Shown here: positions 54,028 to 61,618 of the stretch, piece by piece | Position numbering within the stretch: position 1 is the stretch's first letter | How the letters are laid out: every line of letters begins with the position of its first letter | Assembly: GCA_018267385.1 (NCBI GenBank) | Contig: JAFDYN010000003.1 | Location: forward strand, 136,556-200,555 | Reading direction: 5' to 3' | DNA: 64,000 nt | From: Bacteroidota bacterium | GTDB lineage: Bacteria; Bacteroidota; Bacteroidia; Chitinophagales; LD1 | The notes under the pieces: model-generated | Database searches by the model: none | The model's input: the letters and a program-made list of their open reading frames with translations, nothing else | Told to the model about the DNA's origin: nothing | Position numbers and translations under genes: made by a program

Positions 54028-54306
54028 ATGGATTCTCTCATCCTCGACCTTAAGAAAGAACTGATAGAGCGCCTCAATCTGGAGGGCATGACTCCCGATG
54101 ATATAGCTGATGATATGCCGCTGTTTGGCGAAGGCCTGGGTCTCGACTCTATAGACGCGCTGGAGATCATCGTACTGCTGGACAAAAACTACCAGATCAA
54201 GATCACCGACCCTAAGGAGGGCCGCAAGATATTTCACAGTGTAAAGACCATAGCAGAGTACATCACTGAGCAGCGTGCACTGGCTGCTGCCAATCCACCA
54301 GCATAA
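54028..54306 (+). CDS. Acyl carrier protein
   Basis: 92 residues. Ser41 in GLGLDSIDALEII is the phosphopantetheine site. Unlike housekeeping AcpP it is followed directly by ketosynthase genes (TAATG overlap), the typical start of a secondary-lipid operon. Probably the carrier for the DarB pathway 30 kb away. Confidence 0.88.
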   Translation: MDSLILDLKKELIERLNLEGMTPDDIADDMPLFGEGLGLDSIDALEIIVLLDKNYQIKITDPKEGRKIFHSVKTIAEYITEQRALAAANPPA

Positions 54307-55538
54307 TGCCACGCGTCTATGTGACAGGCATGGGCGCCATCTCTGCTATAGGCCACAATGTGGCCGAGGCATTTCAATCACTGTGCGACGAGTGGTCAGG
54401 TATCGGTACTATGCAGTACCTGCACTCGCAGCACGCGTCTATGCCGGTAGGTGAGGTGAGCCTGACAGATGCGGAGCTGGGTGCTATGACTGGCCTGCCC
54501 GATACTACGGGGCTGACACGTACTACGCTTCTATCTATCATCGCCGCAAAGGAGGCTATCCGTGATGCTGGTATCACTATCTCTGAAGCGAATGGTATAC
54601 GTACCGGCTTTATCTCTGCCACTACCACAGGCGGTATGCGTGAGTTTGAGCGCTACTTTCATGAGCTGCAAGACCCGAAGGCTGTAGGAGATTTCAATCA
54701 GTATGCAGACACGCTGGATAGCGCAGATCATACGGAGAAAGTGGCTGCGATCCTGGATATCCACGACTACATCTCTACCGTGAGCACAGCCTGCTCGTCT
54801 TCCTCCAATGCTATCATCCTCGGCGCGCAGCTGATCAAGCACGGTCACCTCGATAGAGTGATCTGTGGCGGCGCAGATGCGCTGTGCAAATTCACCATTA
54901 ATGGCTTTAAGATCCTGATGATACTCGATAGTGAGCCATGCAGGCCATTTGACCAGACACGCAAAGGCATCAACCTCGGCGAGGCGGCCGCCTATCTCGT
55001 GCTGGAGAGTGAGGCATTGGCCAGAGATGGCCGCGTGATATGGGGGGAGCTGACCGGCTACAGCAATACCAATGACGCCTTTCACCAGACCGCGTCCTCG
55101 CCCAATGGCGACGGTGCGCTGCTCTCTATGCAGCAGGCCATCATGATGGCAGGACTCTCATCTTCTGATATCAACTATATCAACGCCCACGGCACTGCGA
55201 CTGAGAATAATGACCTGGCCGAAGGTATGGCCATACAGAGGCTCTTTGGCACACAGCCGCCACTATTCAGCTCGACTAAGGCCTACACCGGTCATACACT
55301 CGCTGCTGCGGGTAGCCTGGAGGCAGTCTTTAGCCTTTTGGCTATAGCGCATGATAGGTTCTATACCAATCTCAATTTTAAAAATAAAATGGAAGAGCTG
55401 GAGATAGAGCCGATCGCAGAGTCGATCAGCAAAATGGTCGATATAGACTTCGATCCCATAGAAAACGTCCTGTCCAATTCATTTGGCTTTGGCGGTACCA
55501 ATACTTCACTGCTATTCTCAAAAGTGAAAGACGCATGA
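54306..55538 (+). CDS. Ketosynthase, FabF-like (KSII)
   Basis: 410 residues. The triad is complete: Cys163 in VSTACSSSSNA, His295 in NAHGTATE and His330 in YTGHTLAAAGS. Elongates ACP-bound chains. Translationally coupled to the ACP upstream and overlaps the next ketosynthase-like gene by 4 bases. Closest in layout to the KSalpha of aryl-polyene/flexirubin operons. Confidence 0.88.
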   Translation: MPRVYVTGMGAISAIGHNVAEAFQSLCDEWSGIGTMQYLHSQHASMPVGEVSLTDAELGAMTGLPDTTGLTRTTLLSIIAAKEAIRDAGITISEANGIRTGFISATTTGGMREFERYFHELQDPKAVGDFNQYADTLDSADHTEKVAAILDIHDYISTVSTACSSSSNAIILGAQLIKHGHLDRVICGGADALCKFTINGFKILMILDSEPCRPFDQTRKGINLGEAAAYLVLESEALARDGRVIWGELTGYSNTNDAFHQTASSPNGDGALLSMQQAIMMAGLSSSDINYINAHGTATENNDLAEGMAIQRLFGTQPPLFSSTKAYTGHTLAAAGSLEAVFSLLAIAHDRFYTNLNFKNKMEELEIEPIAESISKMVDIDFDPIENVLSNSFGFGGTNTSLLFSKVKDA

Positions 55539-56602
55539 GCCTCCGCTATTACATACAGGGCATAGGCGCGGTATCGCCGCAGGCTACGTGGGATAGCGGA
55601 GTATTCCTGGATGAGCCGCTGCACTACGAGGAGAATATCCTGAAGAGTGTCACGCCCGACTTTAAGCAATATATCAATCCTGTGGCGCTGCGCCGCATGA
55701 GCCGCATCATCCGCATAGGTATGAGCGCCGCCAGGATATGCATGACAGATGCCGGCCTCGCTATGCCTGATGGCATCCTGACAGGCACGGGCTACGGCTG
55801 TGCAGATGATACTATCAAATTCCTACAGGAGATGCTGGCCAATAATGAGCAGCACCTGACGCCGACACACTTCACACAGAGTACATACAATGCGCTCTCC
55901 GGCGCTATAGCCCTCTCGCTGCGCTGCACTAACTACAATACGACCTATGTGCACAGGGCATTCTCCTTTGAGAGTGGTGTGCTGGATGCGATGATGCAGA
56001 TAGCAGATGCGCCGCAAAAGCGGATGCTGATAGGGGGCTTTGACGAGACAGATCCGCATCACTACAATATCACACGCCGCGTAGGCTACTACAAGGAGGA
56101 AACGGTGCGCAATTTTGACCTCTACACCTCCGGTACACGGGGTACGATACAGGGGGAGGGAGCATCCTTCATCACGCTAGGCGCCGAGCCTACGAGCAAT
56201 GCGTATGCTACGCTGGATGGTGTGCAGACTCTCTTTGGTGTCAGGGATGCCGCGCAGCTCAGGGCGGCAGTGGAGCGTTTCCTCGCTGCGCGGGGGATCA
56301 GCGCTGCAGAGATAGACGTGGTGGTGAGCGGCCGCAGCGGCTGTGTGGTGAATGATAAACTGCTGCTGGAGGTGCAAGATGACCTGCTGCCTCATGCTAC
56401 GAAAGCATACTACAAGCACCTGACGGGCGAGTATAGCGCATCAGCGGCCTTTGGTGCGTGGGTGGCGGCGCGTATCCTGCGCGAGCAGCGCATACCTGCG
56501 GCTATGCTGCCTACGGGCGCACCTGCGGCTATACGCCGCGTACTCTATCTCAATCAATACATGGGTGGCGAATACGCCATGATGCTTTTCACTGCGGTGT
56601 AG
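55535..56602 (+). CDS. Ketosynthase-like protein lacking the active-site cysteine (chain-length-factor-like)
   Basis: 355 residues. The fold is recognisable (IQGIGAVSPQ at the start, TGTGYGCADDTIKFLQ, ASAAFGAWVAARIL), but the nucleophile region reads HRAFSFESGVLDAMM without cysteine. It is shorter than an active KS (about 410). By position it pairs with the active KS, like the KSbeta/chain-length factor of type II polyketide and aryl-polyene systems. Presumably non-catalytic. Confidence 0.78.
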   Translation: MSLRYYIQGIGAVSPQATWDSGVFLDEPLHYEENILKSVTPDFKQYINPVALRRMSRIIRIGMSAARICMTDAGLAMPDGILTGTGYGCADDTIKFLQEMLANNEQHLTPTHFTQSTYNALSGAIALSLRCTNYNTTYVHRAFSFESGVLDAMMQIADAPQKRMLIGGFDETDPHHYNITRRVGYYKEETVRNFDLYTSGTRGTIQGEGASFITLGAEPTSNAYATLDGVQTLFGVRDAAQLRAAVERFLAARGISAAEIDVVVSGRSGCVVNDKLLLEVQDDLLPHATKAYYKHLTGEYSASAAFGAWVAARILREQRIPAAMLPTGAPAAIRRVLYLNQYMGGEYAMMLFTAV

Positions 56603-56605
56603 CGA

Positions 56606-56636
56606 TTGCACAGGTGCGACAAATGCTGTAGTTTTA
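56606..56636 (+). promoter_or_regulatory. Candidate promoter TTG-N20-TAGTTTTA
   Basis: TTG at 56606-56608 and TAGTTTTA at 56629-56636, 6 bases before the lipoprotein start. One mismatch at the end of the -7 box. Confidence 0.35.
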
Positions 56637-56642
56637 AATGCC

Positions 56643-57359
56643 ATGCATCGCACTCTGCTATACCTCACGCTCACCGTTATATCGTGCATCACTATCTCTG
56701 CCTGCCGCAAGGCCGCACCGGTAGATGGCCCCGGCCTTGTCAAAACTATGGCCATAGATGGCAACTCCTGCGTCGTAAACTATCTCTATGATGATCAGGG
56801 CCGCGTGACCACTATCACCCAGTGTGATACCGTAGAGCAATATACCTATGCCGATGATACCATCACGTACACGCACGCTGTGGGCGGCAGTGTAGGCTAT
56901 ACCCTGGTCTATCACCTCGATGCGGAGGGTAGGGCAACTGCCTACCGCTCTACGGTGACCGGCGGGCTGCAGACTGACTACACCATCACCTATGATGCAG
57001 ACGGCCATCGCATCGCTCTGGCTGATATCGCCCATGCGGATAACTATACAACCTACACCATTTCAGGAGGCAATAATGTCTATGACACGGTCGCGTCCCC
57101 ATCAGGCAGTTATGCCATCAGACGTACCTTCTATGCCGGTACGAGCAATACGCTGGGCTATGACAACCTGGGAAAGAAGTTTCTGGGGAGCTCCTCGGCT
57201 AACCTGAAGAAAACTGAAACCTATATAGCCGGCGGCACCTCCTATACCGTCAGGTACCTCTACACGCTGGACTATCTCAATGGCGTCGCTACGCGCACTA
57301 CACTGACAGGTGACTCTGTGACGGAAACGCGAGAGTATGAGTACTACAGCGGAGACTAG
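56643..57359 (+). CDS. Lipoprotein with YD-like repeats
   Basis: 238 residues. Signal peptide with lipobox ISAC. The body is made of short beta repeats such as YLYDDQGRVTTIT and YHLDAEGRATAYR, the RHS/YD pattern seen in many Bacteroidota surface lipoproteins. Its stop overlaps that of the convergent NUDIX gene. Function unknown. Confidence 0.68.
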   Translation: MHRTLLYLTLTVISCITISACRKAAPVDGPGLVKTMAIDGNSCVVNYLYDDQGRVTTITQCDTVEQYTYADDTITYTHAVGGSVGYTLVYHLDAEGRATAYRSTVTGGLQTDYTITYDADGHRIALADIAHADNYTTYTISGGNNVYDTVASPSGSYAIRRTFYAGTSNTLGYDNLGKKFLGSSSANLKKTETYIAGGTSYTVRYLYTLDYLNGVATRTTLTGDSVTETREYEYYSGD

Positions 57360-57919
57360 ATCTTGCCGGCGTCTATCAGGAGTTTAGTTTTCAGGATGGT
57401 AGCTACTGCCAGGCCATCACGTATCTCACCGCGCATGGTCATCTGATACAGTTCTTCGAAAGGTATCTTGCGCACAGCCAATTTTTCATCTTCCTCAGGC
57501 TTCTCGCCTATGTAGGAGAGCCCCTTTGCCACGAAGCTATAGGAGACCTCATCAGTGGTAGAATTTGAAAGCTGCATCTCCAGGATCATCTCGTAGTGCT
57601 CAGCCTGCAGGCCTACCTCCTCATGCAGTTCACGCCTGGCAGTATCCAGCGGAGAGGTGCCCTCGGGGCAGCCGCCCTCTACTACCTCCCACTCATAGGA
57701 GTCGAGTGGAAACCGGTACTGCCCTACGATCCAGGTATTGTACTCCTCATCCAGCGGTATGATAGCCACCGCATAGTTGCGGAAGTGGACCACGCCATAG
57801 ATACCGTCATTGCCGGAAGGGTTGACTACCTGGTGCTCGGTGATGCTGATCCAGGGGTTGGCATATTTCAGCTCACTGGCTTTGATCTGCCAGGGGCTGT
57901 CGACTTTATTCATCTTCAT
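57356..57919 (-). CDS. NUDIX hydrolase (ADP-ribose pyrophosphatase-like)
   Basis: 187 residues. The NUDIX box GGCPEGTSPLDTARRELHEE then VGL is complete. FRNYAVAIIPLDEEYNTWIV and the N-terminal KYANPWISITEHQV match the ADP-ribose pyrophosphatase class. Probably clears ADP-ribose or related nucleoside diphosphate sugars. Confidence 0.85.
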   Translation of the reverse strand: MKMNKVDSPWQIKASELKYANPWISITEHQVVNPSGNDGIYGVVHFRNYAVAIIPLDEEYNTWIVGQYRFPLDSYEWEVVEGGCPEGTSPLDTARRELHEEVGLQAEHYEMILEMQLSNSTTDEVSYSFVAKGLSYIGEKPEEDEKLAVRKIPFEELYQMTMRGEIRDGLAVATILKTKLLIDAGKI

Positions 57920-58000
57920 AATAAGGAGACGCTAGATATCAGACGTTAAACAATCGACGAAAGACCGGGCAATAATAACTATAATATTTACGCTTCCAGC

Positions 58001-58048
58001 TCGTCGTTTTCGCCTTGCGCCCCCCGTCCTTCGTCCTCCGCCCCTCGC
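58001..58048. repeat. Repeat D-type sequence between NUDIX gene and nth
   Basis: CGTCGTTTTCGCC, then CCCCGTCCTTCGTCCTCCGC: CGTCC-rich tandem units like those at 193-231. It begins within 2 bases of the stop codon of nth on the reverse strand. Upstream, 57935-57965 holds GACGCTAGATATCAGACG-type units. Confidence 0.5.
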
Positions 58049-58049
58049 C

Positions 58050-58664
58050 TCAGATCCTGGAGCAGATAGGACACAAAGATGGATCATGCCCGCGCGCAGG
58101 GCAGTACTCCCTGCCAAAGTAGATGATCTGCAGGTGCAGTTTATTCCATAGCTCCTCGGGGAAGAGGCGCTTGGCATCTTTCTCAGTTTGCTCTACATTT
58201 TTGCCATTGGTCAGCCGCCACCGGGTCATGAGGCGGTGTATATGCGTATCTACGGGAAAAGCCGGATAGCCAAATGCCTGAGACATGACCACCGAGGCTG
58301 TCTTGTGACCCACACCGGGCAACTCCTCCAGTTCCTCGTAGGTCTGTGGCACCTCGCCGTTATATTTCTCCATGAGGATACGAGATAACTCGGAGATAGC
58401 CTTAGACTTGGTAGGAGAGAGGCCGCAGGGTTTGATGATCTCGCGTATCTCGTCTACATCCAGCTTCATCATTTTCTTTGGCGTATCTGCCAGCGCAAAG
58501 AGCTCCGGTGTCACTTCGTTCACACGCTTGTCCGTACATTGCGCCGATAGCAGCACCGCCACCAGCAGCGTGTAGGCATCTTTATGATCCAGCGGTATGG
58601 GTACTTTGGGATACAGCTCCTCCAGCTTGTTTATGATAAAGTCTACGCGCTCTTTTTTATTCAT
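58050..58664 (-). CDS. nth: Endonuclease III
   Basis: 204 residues. Base-excision glycosylase/AP lyase. The helix-hairpin-helix is LEELPGVGHKTASVV with the catalytic Lys, and FPVDTHIHRL carries the catalytic Asp. At the end the iron-sulfur loop reads CPARGHDPSLCPICSRI (C-X9-C-X2-C) and the protein stops, so the usual C-X6-C-X2-C-X5-C cluster is not complete. A variant seen in this lineage is likely. Confidence 0.92.
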   Translation of the reverse strand: MNKKERVDFIINKLEELYPKVPIPLDHKDAYTLLVAVLLSAQCTDKRVNEVTPELFALADTPKKMMKLDVDEIREIIKPCGLSPTKSKAISELSRILMEKYNGEVPQTYEELEELPGVGHKTASVVMSQAFGYPAFPVDTHIHRLMTRWRLTNGKNVEQTEKDAKRLFPEELWNKLHLQIIYFGREYCPARGHDPSLCPICSRI

Positions 58665-58753
58665 GTGGCTAAGGTAGCAAACGTGTAGTAAACCTGCTGA
58701 GCAGGTAGCTGCTTTTCACTGACGGATGTCAGCGTTATTTTCTACGGTGGTTT

Positions 58754-58761
58754 TATCTTTG
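58754..58761 (+). promoter_or_regulatory. -7 box TATCTTTG
   Basis: Exact TAnnTTTG, 15 bases before the ATG at 58777; supports that start. Confidence 0.45.
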
Positions 58762-58776
58762 AGGTGCCATATATTC

Positions 58777-59175
58777 ATGCTAAAGGTTATCCTAACAACA
58801 TCTGCCGTCATCCTGCTGCTTTTCAACGGCATCGGCGCGCTATATGGTGGCCTGTCCTTTATGCTGCATCCGGATGGCAGTGGCCTGGGTATGTCTGTGG
58901 AGTACCTGCGCTACTCGCCGTTCAGCGACTTCTTTGTGCCCGGTCTCATACTCTTTACTTGCAATGGTGTGTTTAGTCTCGTTGCTATAGCATTAGTAGT
59001 TTTCTCACATCGCTATGCGGCGTGGGCGGTGCTGCTACAGGGCGTGATACTGGTAGGCTGGATAGCGGTGCAGGTGCTGATGGTGCGGGACTTTCAGGAG
59101 CTGCACGCGGTCATGCTGGGTACGGGTGTGCTGCTGGCGGTATGTGGTGTGGCCCTGCGCAAATACAATCACTGA
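58777..59175 (+). CDS. Small integral membrane protein
   Basis: About 132 residues with four hydrophobic helices (VILTTSAVILLLFNGIGALY, FFVPGLILFTCNGVFSLVAI, AWAVLLQGVILVGWIAVQV, LHAVMLGTGVLLAVCGVAL). The first loop (MLHPDGSGLGMSVEYLRYSP) is conserved-looking. Function unknown. The ATG at 58777 is preferred because an exact -7 box precedes it and the upstream extension has no family character. Confidence 0.68.
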   Translation: MLKVILTTSAVILLLFNGIGALYGGLSFMLHPDGSGLGMSVEYLRYSPFSDFFVPGLILFTCNGVFSLVAIALVVFSHRYAAWAVLLQGVILVGWIAVQVLMVRDFQELHAVMLGTGVLLAVCGVALRKYNH

Positions 59176-59177
59176 AG

Positions 59178-60002
59178 TCACCGGATCTGTATGTGTATGT
59201 GGTCATCATGTCTGACTGCATGGCAGCCATGAAATTTGATCTTACTTACATCATCCAATTGCCACCTATGCTTTAGATGTGGCTCTATAAAGATCATTGA
59301 CACAGACGGCTCAGCAGCCAGTGCCCGGATCAGTGTAGCGGTAGCACCAGCATCTACATTATATATTTCATGCAAAGCATCAGAAGATAACTTTCGCAGT
59401 ATGCTATACTGTGTATGCCCTGACTGCTCACACTGGCATGGCATATCCACTTCACCGTTTACAGGAGCTTCGCAAAAGCCATAGCCCGACCATGCCGGCG
59501 TACCAGTGAGTGCTTCAGCATTTTCTTTGTCCTGATAATAGTAGCTCAGGTCTAGTTTGCGTCCGTCATTATGGCTCAGGTGTGGCAGCATCGGCCAGCC
59601 ATTGACAAAGGGAAAGCCCGCATCCAGATAGCGCAGCGGTAGCGAGATGCCATTTTCTTTTTGCTTGTCCGCCACTTCTATCAGCACATCGCGCAATGAG
59701 CGACGCACATAGTGGCGGTTTAGCAGGCAGGTCATGATGTTATTAGGCCGGATGCCATGACCGCCAAAGACCGGCAGCGCCGCACGGCCAAACACACCTG
59801 CCAGCATCGGTATCACTGTAGCACTCAGCAAAATATAGACGACGAGAAAGGAGAGGGGCTTTAAGAGGAAGCTTGCAGATTTCTTTGCAGCTTTCTTTTC
59901 TATCAGATAAAACAGAGGCCAGCACAGCAGGTAGATCACACCACCCACCTGCGTGAGTAGCGTGAGGAGAAGGAAAATTATGAGCCGCACTAAGATTTTC
60001 AT
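59178..60002 (-). CDS. Membrane-anchored LAS-type peptidase-like protein
   Basis: 274 residues. Two N-terminal helices (LVRLIIFLLLTLLTQVGGVI, FLVVYILLSATVIPMLAGVF) precede a soluble domain with LPHLSHNDGRKLDLSYYY and, at the C-terminus, HGCHAVRHDDHIHIQIR. The H-x(n)-D and H-x-H pattern resembles the zinc ligands of LAS/MepA-type murein endopeptidases. Converges with the small membrane protein gene. Assignment is by motif only. Confidence 0.55.
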   Translation of the reverse strand: MKILVRLIIFLLLTLLTQVGGVIYLLCWPLFYLIEKKAAKKSASFLLKPLSFLVVYILLSATVIPMLAGVFGRAALPVFGGHGIRPNNIMTCLLNRHYVRRSLRDVLIEVADKQKENGISLPLRYLDAGFPFVNGWPMLPHLSHNDGRKLDLSYYYQDKENAEALTGTPAWSGYGFCEAPVNGEVDMPCQCEQSGHTQYSILRKLSSDALHEIYNVDAGATATLIRALAAEPSVSMIFIEPHLKHRWQLDDVSKIKFHGCHAVRHDDHIHIQIR

Positions 60003-60030
60003 AGCAGCCTAAAGCTACTAAAAATAAAAA

Positions 60031-60049
60031 CCCCGGCACGGAGCCGGGG
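60031..60049 (-). terminator. Rho-independent terminator after rocD
   Basis: Stem CCCCGGC/GCCGGGG with a 5-base loop; on the reverse strand it is followed by TTTTTATTTTT. It lies 61 bases beyond the rocD stop and 29 bases before the next reverse-strand gene, separating them. Confidence 0.88.
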
Positions 60050-60109
60050 CCATTGTCAATCTAATTAACCCTGAAACTAAGCAAGGCTACGCGGCGGGAG
60101 CGTAGCGCA

Positions 60110-61339
60110 TTAAAACTCTGAAAAAGTTTCGCGTATGATGCGGACGCAGTCGTCTATTTGGTCTTTAGTGATCACCAGCGGCGGCGCCAGGCGGATGATA
60201 TAGGAGTGAGTAGGTTTGGCCAGCAGGCCTTTCGCCGCGAGGCGTACACAAAAGTCCCATCCTATGGTCTCATTATCGGTATCGAGCACGATCGCATTCA
60301 GCAGGCCCTTGCCGCGTATCTGCTTGATGAGCGGGTGCTTGATCTTGCCGAGCTCCTGACGGAGGTATTTGCCCAGGTATTGGGCGTTTTGTACCATATT
60401 TTCATCCTTCAGCACCTGCAGGGCGCTCATGGCTACTTTGCATGCCAGAGGATTGCCGCCGTAGGTAGACCCGTGCTCGCCCGGGCGGATATTCAGCATG
60501 ATGTCATCATCTGCCAGCACAGCAGAGACCGGCAGCACACCGCCGCTGAGCGCTTTGCCCAGTATCACCATATCAGGCCGCACATCCTCATGGTCGCAGC
60601 AGAGCAATTTGCCGGTACGGCCCAGGCCAGTCTGCACCTCATCTGCTACGAAAAGTACATTGCTCATGCGGCATACCTCATAGGCCTTGGCCAGGTAGCC
60701 CTCATGCGGCACTGCTACGCCAGCCTCCCCTTGTATCGGTTCTACGATAAAGGCGGCCACAGTAGGATCCTCTACCGCGCGTGCCAGCGCACTCAGGTCG
60801 TCAAATGGTATCGTGATAAAGCCCGGTACCTGTGGCCCAAAGCCGCCGTAGCTGCTTGGATCGGTAGAGGCAGAGATGGCAGCTATGGTCCGCCCGTGAA
60901 AGTTGCCCTCTACAAAGATGATCTTGGCCTGGTCCTGCGGGATGCCCTTCTTGACATAGCCCCAGCGCCGAGCCAGTTTGATAGCCGTCTCTACAGCCTC
61001 TACGCCGGTATTCATAGGCAGTACCTTGTCATAGCCGAAATACTCGTGCATATAGCGCTCGTATTCACCCAGTACGGAGTTGTAAAAGGCACGTGAGGTC
61101 AGTGTCAGCTTGTCCGCTTGTTTCTTGAGCGTATCTATGATCAGCGGATGGCAGTGGCCTTGATTGACCGCAGAGTAGGCCGATAGGAAATCATAGTAGA
61201 CTTTGCCCTCTACATCCCATACATTAGCACCACGGCCACGCTCCAGTACTACTGGTATGGGGTGGTAGTTGTGAGCACCGTAGCGCTCCTCTAGTTCCAT
61301 TAAATATTCTGCACGGGAGATAGCTGTATCTGCGGTCAT
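60110..61339 (-). CDS. rocD: Ornithine-oxo-acid transaminase
   Basis: 409 residues. Converts ornithine to glutamate semialdehyde with [69 protein letters not shown] and the PLP lysine in [13 protein letters not shown] are present. The N-terminal pattern favours ornithine aminotransferase over acetylornithine aminotransferase. Followed by a strong terminator. Confidence 0.93.
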   Translation of the reverse strand: MTADTAISRAEYLMELEERYGAHNYHPIPVVLERGRGANVWDVEGKVYYDFLSAYSAVNQGHCHPLIIDTLKKQADKLTLTSRAFYNSVLGEYERYMHEYFGYDKVLPMNTGVEAVETAIKLARRWGYVKKGIPQDQAKIIFVEGNFHGRTIAAISASTDPSSYGGFGPQVPGFITIPFDDLSALARAVEDPTVAAFIVEPIQGEAGVAVPHEGYLAKAYEVCRMSNVLFVADEVQTGLGRTGKLLCCDHEDVRPDMVILGKALSGGVLPVSAVLADDDIMLNIRPGEHGSTYGGNPLACKVAMSALQVLKDENMVQNAQYLGKYLRQELGKIKHPLIKQIRGKGLLNAIVLDTDNETIGWDFCVRLAAKGLLAKPTHSYIIRLAPPLVITKDQIDDCVRIIRETFSEF

Positions 61340-61618
61340 ACCTTATACTTTTCGTGAATGAAAATATGATAATTAAGGTAAATGTCTCCCTATATGGCTG
61401 GATTGAAGTGTTTTATGGCTTCGTGTATAAAGTAGAGCGCGCAAACGCGGGAAGGGTTGCATGCCTGCTGTAAAAAAGTCAGGTATTTAACGTCTATGAC
61501 AAATGAATGACAAATGGAGCTTGTATCTAAATGGCTGCGAATCCGTATAATACGGTGGACAAACTACCCGTTTTGTCACCTATTTTGATTAAACTTGTAT
61601 AGAAGAAATTCAACAATT

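Noticed and set aside
60158..61096. 312-codon open frame on the forward strand opposite rocD
   Set aside because: It is antisense to a clearly conserved enzyme, has no domain pattern, and is of a kind common in this genome where reverse frames of real genes stay open.
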